Source of the DNA: Rhodothermales bacterium
Lineage (GTDB): Bacteria > Bacteroidota > Rhodothermia > Rhodothermales > Bin80
Direction of reading: 5' to 3'
DNA length: 64,000 bases
Assembly: GCA_951812585.1 (NCBI GenBank)
Contig: OX638318.1
Location: forward strand, 1,858,380-1,922,379
Notes under the pieces: generated by a model
Seen by the model: only the letters and a program-made list of their open reading frames with translations
The model's database searches: none
Told to the model about the DNA's origin: nothing
Shown here: in pieces, positions 39,985 through 46,397 of the stretch
Layout: every line of letters begins with the position of its first letter
How positions within the stretch are numbered: the stretch's first letter is position 1
Made by a program: the position numbers and the translations under genes

Positions 39985-40033
39985 GGTAAACTTGGGTTAA
40001 AAAATTTAGCGAGTCATTCGGCAGGCGGAACAT

Positions 40034-40888
40034 TCATTCTGGAGATCCGGACACGGGCTGTGTTACTTCGAGTTGCCCCATCCCAAACACACTCCCCTTC
40101 CCCACATGCAGCCAGCGCAGTGCAGCGAGCAGAGGCCACAACTCACCAGGGCCGTGAGGAAGCCACATGCTTCCCGTAACCCCGTAAAGCTTGACTTCCC
40201 GCTTTTGAGCAGCTGACCAGCGAACCAAGTCTGCCCGCTCACCGTGCCACGCTGTTGAAGGTACACGGACTGCTGCAACCCTAATCCGCTCTTGGAAGTG
40301 TCGATATTCGGTGCCTCTGCCCAGCCCAGCCAAGTGTGCCAACCGCCGACCTCCCGCGACAGCCAGGTCAAGCAAAGAAGGGTCCTCCAGCAGTTTGCCT
40401 TTGCGAAGGATTCGAAGGGGCGTAGGAAAAGTAAGCTTGCACGCGGCCCTCGCTGGATCTTCACCCACGGGCCAATCGCAGGCAAGGGAATCCAACGCAT
40501 TGGTATCGCGGCCCACTGAAATGAGCAGCGCCTTTTCACGAACGCGAAACGGCTCTCGTTGTGCTCCCAAGCCCATCCCACAGGCCATAAGCCATGCCTG
40601 CCACAGCACGGTCTCAGTTGACGGCTCTACGTTAACCAGGATAAAATCGATGGCTGGCGCAGTGATGGGATCTGGGGGAGCCGGGCGAATGATGTATTTC
40701 GGAACGCGCTGGCTGGCAGCTCCACCGCCCTGGAATACGTCTGCATAGGCGTGTTCATTCAGAAACTTAAGCGCTCGTCCCCACACACCGCGCAACATCG
40801 GTGTCGTTGCATGCACAAGAGGGGTCTCCAGTAAGAGTCTCCAAGCAGAGAAGCTGATACGGCCAAGAATGTCCTCCAGCTGTGCCAT
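40034..40888 (-). CDS. cas6: CRISPR precrRNA endoribonuclease Cas6 (RAMP family)
   Basis: About 284 residues. Cas6 cuts precursor crRNA within repeats to give guides with an 8-nt 5' tag. The RAMP fold is seen in the C-terminal glycine-rich loop HVGKGSVFGMGQLEV, the hallmark of Cas6 and other RAMP proteins; the length and the long N-terminal domain (FILVNVEPSTETVLWQAWLMACG) fit the COG5551 type found with type III-B systems. The catalytic histidine cannot be assigned safely. GTG 40900 is an alternative start. Cas6 is cut off from the rest of the locus by the IS21 relic and the array, but lies on the same strand. Confidence 0.85.
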   Translation of the reverse strand: MAQLEDILGRISFSAWRLLLETPLVHATTPMLRGVWGRALKFLNEHAYADVFQGGGAASQRVPKYIIRPAPPDPITAPAIDFILVNVEPSTETVLWQAWLMACGMGLGAQREPFRVREKALLISVGRDTNALDSLACDWPVGEDPARAACKLTFPTPLRILRKGKLLEDPSLLDLAVAGGRRLAHLAGLGRGTEYRHFQERIRVAAVRVPSTAWHGERADLVRWSAAQKREVKLYGVTGSMWLPHGPGELWPLLAALRWLHVGKGSVFGMGQLEVTQPVSGSPE

Positions 40889-40959
40889 TGAGCTTTGCAC
40901 TTACCGCTGTTGAAGCTAGCGCTGAAATTAGTCATAGATTCCATACCGATTCGTTGGGA

Positions 40960-42390
40960 TCTGAGGATGCTGCGGTGTAATAGGCTGCTCTGCGGATGTT
41001 GGCGTGCTGGATCACCGGCGGATCCGCTTCAGGGGCTTCATCGCGGTCCCGGCCGGTCTTGAGAAATGGAGGCGACGCTCTTGTAATTGCAAGTGCCCAG
41101 CACCAGTGTGAGACGGCAGGCAGCTTCGAGTCGTGCCTTCGGATACTTGTTCGCCAGAGTACCATGGTGCTCTCGAAGCCCTGCTCCAGATGCTGGCGAG
41201 GGCCATGATGGTCTCCGCCAGCACCTCTGCAAAGGGTCCCATGGCCCCGGTTCGCTTCAATAAGCGTGTCTGGTCCTGATACTGGCGATGTTCGCTGGGC
41301 ATGTGCGCCGGCTTGGTGTGATGAAAGTCTTGAGTCGAATGCGTTGGCTGCGGATAAAGATTTCGACCATGTGTTCGCTCATGCAAACGTCCACCTTCTT
41401 GCGCACAAACCGGTAGGGTATGCTGTAATGTAATAGGCGTAGTTCACCTAGGCATGGTAATCATCGATGTTGGCTGTACGCTTCTTCCACTCCGCTCGTA
41501 AAGGTGGACGGCCCCGGAGGAAGCGGGCGCATAGCAGGCCGGTCCGACTCCCTCAAAATGGCTGTGCCGAGCTTCTTCTGAAAAGGTTTGTCGTTAAGCT
41601 GCGCCAATAACGGTGCGATGGCTCTCCGACAAGCTGAAGAATTGCCGATCATGCAGCCGGCCCAGAGTCCACGTTCCAACGAAGCGGACCGCTTGCTCGA
41701 CACAGGTTTTACCCCGGAGCTTTCTCACGCGAGCAGCCAGCATTGCCGTGTCGTAGTGCCTGGGCAACTGCTGGTACGTCCGGTTGATGTCGGGATCGTA
41801 GCGATGGGGCTTCTTGACGGCCGCCTTCAGATTGTCGCAGACTACGGCAGCCGGTCACGGCGCCAAAGGATGCAAAGGCGCGCACATGTACGCCAATCCA
41901 GCTGCGTAGTGTCTGATCCGGCGCCAGTTCAGCATAACGTGTAATGCGAACAGCCGAGTGTGGCCACAAAGATCTGTGCCTGTGACACTGTACCCGTACC
42001 AGAAGCAATGACCGGCACGGTGGTGCCGGCAAAGTCCACCAATAGTTTGTCTCCGGCCTGGTGCTCCAAGCGCATGACCATTGGCTGCTTCTCCAGTCCT
42101 TAGTAGAGCTGGTAGAAATGGCTGTAGCTGTAGCCATCAGGCTGTGCTGCGTGGTAGTCTTTGCCAGACCTGCTCCGGCGTCATGCCCTTGCGGCTACCT
42201 TCTTTGTGATGTCGGGCCGATCAGGCTGGGACCGCACGGGCGTCGCTGCAGTCTCTGGATACAAGAGCAGTGCAAGCGTCGCGTCTCCCAGCTCTCCGGA
42301 GCAATACGCATGCTGCGCGCAATCAAGCGCTTGATGAGATGCTCCCGATGATAGTAGCGGGGTACGTCTCTGACTTTTCGCATGGAAGTT
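40960..42390 (-). pseudogene. istA: Degenerate IS21-family istA between cas6 and the CRISPR array
   Basis: IstA is recognisable in pieces spread over all three minus frames: N terminus TSMRKVRDVPRYYHREHLIKRLI near 42383; TYAELAPDQTLRSWIGVHVRAFASFGAV near 41900; RRAIAPLLAQLNDKPFQKK and SDRPAMRPLPP near 41550; HTKPAHMPSEHRQYQ near 41300; KARLEAACRLTLVLGTCNYKSVASI near 41100; and HANIRRAAYY near 40980. They are in the order of a full-length IstA, so one complete gene has decayed by several frameshifts. No istB remains. It is related to, but older than, the truncated copy at 23347-24108. Confidence 0.85.
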
Positions 42391-42501
42391 CGCTTCTGTG
42401 TCGTCGTGCTCCGGTTGGTGAAAAGAGCAGCGAAAGCCTTACTGCGAGGCATGCTCCAACATCCGATGACTTTAGACTGAATACACTCCGAGTAGGTAGT
42501 C

Positions 42502-42520
42502 TCAATCGGAATATGCAGGC
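42502..42520 (-). mobile_element. Terminal sequence of the IS21 relic
   Basis: TCAATCGGAATATGCAGGC matches the terminus at 24261-24279 in 17 of 19 positions. It ends about 30 bp from the first CRISPR repeat, so the element inserted next to, or into, the distal end of the array. Confidence 0.65.
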
Positions 42521-42549
42521 AGGTACAGCCTTTTTCCTGGCAGGCTGCG

Positions 42550-43183
42550 GTTTCAATCCCCTGTAGAGCGGGGCGTGCCTTGCAAGTAGGGTCAACGTAT
42601 CCAATGCACCCACCAATGTGTCCGGTGTTTCAATCCCCTGTAGAGCGGGGCGTGCCTTGCAAGGTCGGGATTTTGAACTTTTTCTTCGGCACCAACGAGG
42701 AGTTTCAATCCCCTGTAGAGCGGGGCGTGCCTTGCAAGCACTCAGCTTCGGCAAAATACCCTACGGATTTTCAGGGTTTCAATCCCCTGTAGAGCGGGGC
42801 GTGCCTTGCAAGCGAGCCAGCGCCCGATACCCGACAAAGCGATGTTTCAATCCCCTGTAGAGCGGGGCGTGCCTTGCAAGCTGAAAGAGCTGGAAATCGA
42901 AGGTCACAGGCTATCGGCCGTTTCAATCCCCTGTAGAGCGGGGCGTGCCTTGCAAGTTCCGTGAACTTCGTTCTTTGAAACAAAAATGGAGGAAGGTTTC
43001 AATCCCCTGTAGAGCGGGGCGTGCCTTGCAAGATGAGAGCGGCGAAACGCTACAGGCAGAAGCGGCCCCGAGTTTCAATCCCCTGTAGAGCGGGGCGTGC
43101 CTTGCAAGCATGCGCCCGAAGTCCGATTGGGCGAGTTGCAATTCGAGTTTCAATCCCCTGTAGAGCGGGGCGTGCCTTGCAAG
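42550..43183 (-). CRISPR. CRISPR array, 9 identical 37-bp repeats and 8 spacers
   Basis: Repeats start at 42550, 42627, 42702, 42776, 42844, 42920, 42996, 43072 and 43147. Each is 37 bp, begins GTTTCAATCCCC on the plus strand and ends CTTGCAAG; all nine look identical. Spacers are 40, 38, 37, 31, 39, 39, 39 and 38 bp. On the minus strand the repeat ends ATTGAAAC, the usual 5'-tag of type III crRNAs, and the CCCC...GGGG core can form a short stem. That orients transcription leftward, with the leader on the right, next to cas2-cas1. The distal end abuts the IS21 relic. Spacer origins cannot be determined here. Confidence 0.98.
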
Positions 43184-43724
43184 GGCACCCGACATTTCGA
43201 GTTTCGAACGTATTTTGCCAAGTGCAGGCACACTAACACAAGTAGAACACGCAAGTTGCCGCCAAAGTAGCGGATTTGGATGAAAAAAGCACGGCAAAGG
43301 CATAAATCGCGGGCTTCTGCGCACATTAGGACCCAGTGATCCGATCCATTTTCAAGATATCGTAACGTCCTGCGGTGCCCTCACAGTGGCGTAGTAACGA
43401 ATTCCAGTAGTGGCTGAGTACGCCGACCCACCAGAGAAGACCATGTGGCAGTGTGAATCCGCATTCAAACCAGCACTTGACGGGGTCAAAGGTGCTAATT
43501 CCACCGCAGAAATCACGCCAGAAGGCTGCTTTATTGACCTAAAGTACAGACTGTACACCCGAACTCACGCTGTTACCAGACCATCGCAATACCAAAGGCC
43601 TCCTCGATGAGGCATAGCAATCTTGTCAAAGAACAACTACATCGCTATGCAACGGCGTGAAGCGCTACGGGTTCGTAACCATGCCGTTTAGTGCCGCATT
43701 GACACGGTTACGAATATCCCCTTT
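43184..43724. other. Probable CRISPR leader and cas2-array spacer
   Basis: 541 bases between the array and cas2. By repeat orientation this side should be the leader. It is less GC-rich than the genes (for example GTATTTTGCC and GGATGAAAAAAGC). The short open frames inside have no domain. A 9-bp inverted repeat at 43672-43714 is listed separately. No gene is supported. Confidence 0.55.
43672..43714. repeat. Inverted repeat downstream of cas2
   Basis: TTCGTAACC (43672-43680) and GGTTACGAA (43706-43714) pair perfectly across a 25-base loop, ten bases beyond the cas2 stop; it is flanked by CCCCTTTTT on the plus strand. It could stop or slow cas-operon transcripts before the leader, or be part of the leader. 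Confidence 0.55.
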
Positions 43725-44012
43725 TTAGGCGATAAACACCTGCTCCTCCCCAATGGTTCTGGCCTTTGCACTTGACCCATGATAGCGCCGGTTACTCTCG
43801 CAATTTGCACACAGATGGTAAACGGCCACCTGGTCTACCACTGGATCAATAAGCGCGTTGACTTGATCTAGGCACCGCTTGTAATTCCGGAGGCTCACTT
43901 TCAGTTCAAAAACGCTCTTTTGCGCCCGGTCTCCGTAGGAATCCAGACAGTCGGCGACCTTTTTTCGCCGTTTATTGTTTGTAATATCGTAGCAGACGAC
44001 GTAGCGAGGCAT
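43725..44012 (-). CDS. cas2: CRISPR adaptation endonuclease Cas2
   Basis: 95 residues, typical length. Starts PRYVVCYDITNNKRRKKVADCLDSYGDRAQKSVFEL, with the conserved first-strand Asp (YDIT) and the R-x-QKSVFE dimer strand of Cas2. Together with Cas1 it forms the integrase complex that inserts new spacers at the leader-proximal repeat. It starts 15 bp after the cas1 stop and is the last protein gene before the leader. Confidence 0.95.
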   Translation of the reverse strand: MPRYVVCYDITNNKRRKKVADCLDSYGDRAQKSVFELKVSLRNYKRCLDQVNALIDPVVDQVAVYHLCANCESNRRYHGSSAKARTIGEEQVFIA

Positions 44013-44027
44013 GGGCTCTCTTTCAAT

Positions 44028-45059
44028 TTAGCCAGAGAATATCGGAGTGTACTTCGCTCGTCCCCGCACATGGGACGCCAGTCGGTTTGCTTGGCGCCTC
44101 ATAAGCTCTTCCGGCGAAATGCGCTCCTTCAATCCGGGTAGCGGCTGGTCCATGAAGGCCTCCCATAAGCGGAAAAACGTTCGCATCCCGCTTCGCGTAA
44201 GCCTGACGCCACCGCGCGCCGTATCAGCTTCGAAATGCTCCGGGCGAAGCTCACGCCTGTTGCAGACCCGAAGAACAAATCGGTCCACCACGGGATGCCG
44301 GAATTCTTCCGTCAGGTCGAGTGCCAAACTGGGGCGGCCGGATCGAACTGCATGCAAAACCCCGACGTAGGGATCAAATCCACGTGCCTCCAGGAGACTC
44401 GCAAACGCATTGACCAAGATTACATACCCGAAGGATAGTAGTGCATTTGCGGGGTCTGGAGGCGGCCTGCGTGCCCTGCCGGTGAAAGGTACGCCACCGT
44501 CAAAGGCCGCCCTCAAGCCTGCGAAATAATGCCGTGCCGCATTTCCCTCAAATCCAAGCAAATCTTCCTTAACGGTCACCGCCTGTACGGCCTCGAGCAT
44601 CGACCTAAGTTCACGAATTGCATCGCCGAATTCGGGTCGACCCGCGCGGTTGGATCGAACCGCGGACAGGACCGCAATAGCGCTTCGGAGCTTGGAAGCG
44701 ATGAAAACCCGCGCTAGTTCGAGCGAGCGGGTATCGTCACTGATCATGCGAAACTGCGCAAGACGAAGGTCAGCAGTTCGTGACAACTCCGGTACTAGGC
44801 GGCCCAGAAAGTCCCCGCTTCTCCTGAACCAGGCAACAGCGATGCCTTGCTGGAGACACAGTTGGGTCGCGGATGAAGTGATGTGCGCACGGCCAACCAG
44901 CGCAATCATCTCAAGCCGATGCGGCTCTACCTCAATCAGCTCCTTCTTTTTTTCAGGCAGGGGCCCGCGGCCATCGGGATCCCGGGTAATTGTGACCACT
45001 ATGGATCCTGCAGAACGGCGAACTACGGCGCCTGGTTCAGTTACGTATAAGGTCGGCAT
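44028..45059 (-). CDS. cas1: CRISPR adaptation integrase Cas1
   Basis: 343 residues. N-terminal beta domain (TLYVTEPGAVVRRSAGSIVV), then the helical catalytic domain with the metal-binding residues in LLGFEGNAARHYF (Glu), GVLHAVRSGRPSLALDLTEEFR (His and Asp/Glu), and the usual PDPANALLSFGYVIL. Catalyses spacer integration. It follows the CARF-HEPN gene by 6 bp. No reverse transcriptase is fused to it. Confidence 0.95.
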   Translation of the reverse strand: MPTLYVTEPGAVVRRSAGSIVVTITRDPDGRGPLPEKKKELIEVEPHRLEMIALVGRAHITSSATQLCLQQGIAVAWFRRSGDFLGRLVPELSRTADLRLAQFRMISDDTRSLELARVFIASKLRSAIAVLSAVRSNRAGRPEFGDAIRELRSMLEAVQAVTVKEDLLGFEGNAARHYFAGLRAAFDGGVPFTGRARRPPPDPANALLSFGYVILVNAFASLLEARGFDPYVGVLHAVRSGRPSLALDLTEEFRHPVVDRFVLRVCNRRELRPEHFEADTARGGVRLTRSGMRTFFRLWEAFMDQPLPGLKERISPEELMRRQANRLASHVRGRAKYTPIFSG

Positions 45060-45065
45060 ATCCCC

Positions 45066-46397
45066 CTACGCGCGCGAAAAGTCCAACGATCGGGCTACGG
45101 TTAGCCTTCTTCGAGCTGCTTCAGGGTCGTTGCCGTCCAATAGCTCTTCAAGGGTCTTGATGTATGTATGGAGTTGCGCCCGTAGTTCTGGGGACATTGC
45201 CGTGAAACCGTGGATCAAAATCCCCTCATTGCGAGCTTTGATATGCTCCTCAAAGGACTGTTCGAATCCAAGAAGTTTTTTGGCAACTGGATCCCCCATA
45301 GACTTGAGCAACCCTGCAACCTGTCGCCGGCTCGCGGCTAAGGTACCCCTGAGGTCCTTGCGCGTGTTCTCGCGAAGAGGATGACTTTTCTTCTTCTTCA
45401 GTTTCGCCTGGTAAGCAGCTACTTTGCAATCATCAGCGGGCAGACATGCGCTGTCATAACCCCGGTCAAACAATCGTATCTGCCCAACCAATTCCAGAAC
45501 CCGGTAACACCGTATGGCCGCGTCTTCCCAGTGTCCGTCACGTACCCTGCGCTCCGCGCTGGCCAGAACGTCGCACGCCAAGTGCCGCAGGTACTCGGCG
45601 GCCTTCATGTGGTCGCTCTTGTCAAGCTTCTGCGAAAGCGTGGCAATCCAATGCGCCATTGCTTCGGTCGGCGCAAATTGTTGTGCGAACCGGGCACGCT
45701 CGCAGAACATTGCGGCTAACCTAACGGCACCTTCATAATCAAAACGATCCCAAGCAGCGTAGATGGCAGCAGCAGAGCCATAGGCCTTTAACCTGCTTTG
45801 CAGTGACTCGGGCAGATCGGATTGCGTACTGCCGCCATTCTCGATTAGCGTGCGTACAGCCTCAAAAGACCCTCTTCGCATAAGGTGCTCGGCCAAGTCA
45901 AGCCTTTGCCGCGCACTGGCGACCTCCGTACGCACTTCCCGGATCTCCTCCGTACCCGCAAGTACTGTACCGGTTGAATCACGATCTCCTTGTATGTAGC
46001 GTAACACAGGGACTCGTCTGCCGACGCCAGCCAGAACCAGCGCAGCACTCATGGCCTTCGTTCCGCGAGTAAAGTCCAGCGTTATGTTCGCTGGATCGTA
46101 GCCGCTCGCAATAATCTCTCCCAGCACTTCGTCAAAATGAGCGAAGCAGGCATCCACATCGTTTTCGCTGCCCTTACCCGGTATCTGGCGGATATCTACC
46201 GATATTTCTGGAATTCGATCTTTCAGCTTCTTGGCTTGGCATACCGTAACCTGCGAAGATAAGAGCACCACATGCTCCCAACTGTCGGTCTCTATACTCT
46301 TGAGTAGCGGCGCATAAATCGAGTGCTCCAGATCCTTGACATTGCCGGTTCCCACGGTGAGCACCAGCATGGACGGGTTAGAATTACCAATACTCAT
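45066..46397 (-). CDS. CARF-HEPN protein, TIGR02710 family (Csm6/Csx1-like)
   Basis: 443 residues. N-terminal CARF domain: VLTVGTGNVKDLEHSIY for ligand binding and TLDFTRGTKAMSAALVLAGVG, the DxTxGTK signature of TIGR02710 (Cas_02710) proteins. The middle is helical. The C terminus contains RNEGILIHG (Arg389 ... His396), an R-x6-H motif of the HEPN ribonuclease class. CARF domains bind cyclic oligoadenylate made by Cas10, which activates the ribonuclease; this role is inferred from the domain pair. It lies in the middle of the cas operon, overlapping the fused effector gene by 4 bp (ATGA). Confidence 0.87.
   Translation of the reverse strand: MSIGNSNPSMLVLTVGTGNVKDLEHSIYAPLLKSIETDSWEHVVLLSSQVTVCQAKKLKDRIPEISVDIRQIPGKGSENDVDACFAHFDEVLGEIIASGYDPANITLDFTRGTKAMSAALVLAGVGRRVPVLRYIQGDRDSTGTVLAGTEEIREVRTEVASARQRLDLAEHLMRRGSFEAVRTLIENGGSTQSDLPESLQSRLKAYGSAAAIYAAWDRFDYEGAVRLAAMFCERARFAQQFAPTEAMAHWIATLSQKLDKSDHMKAAEYLRHLACDVLASAERRVRDGHWEDAAIRCYRVLELVGQIRLFDRGYDSACLPADDCKVAAYQAKLKKKKSHPLRENTRKDLRGTLAASRRQVAGLLKSMGDPVAKKLLGFEQSFEEHIKARNEGILIHGFTAMSPELRAQLHTYIKTLEELLDGNDPEAARRRLTVARSLDFSRA

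Noticed and set aside
43352-43610. Short open frames in the leader region
   Set aside because: No domain or start signal and they lie where the leader is expected.
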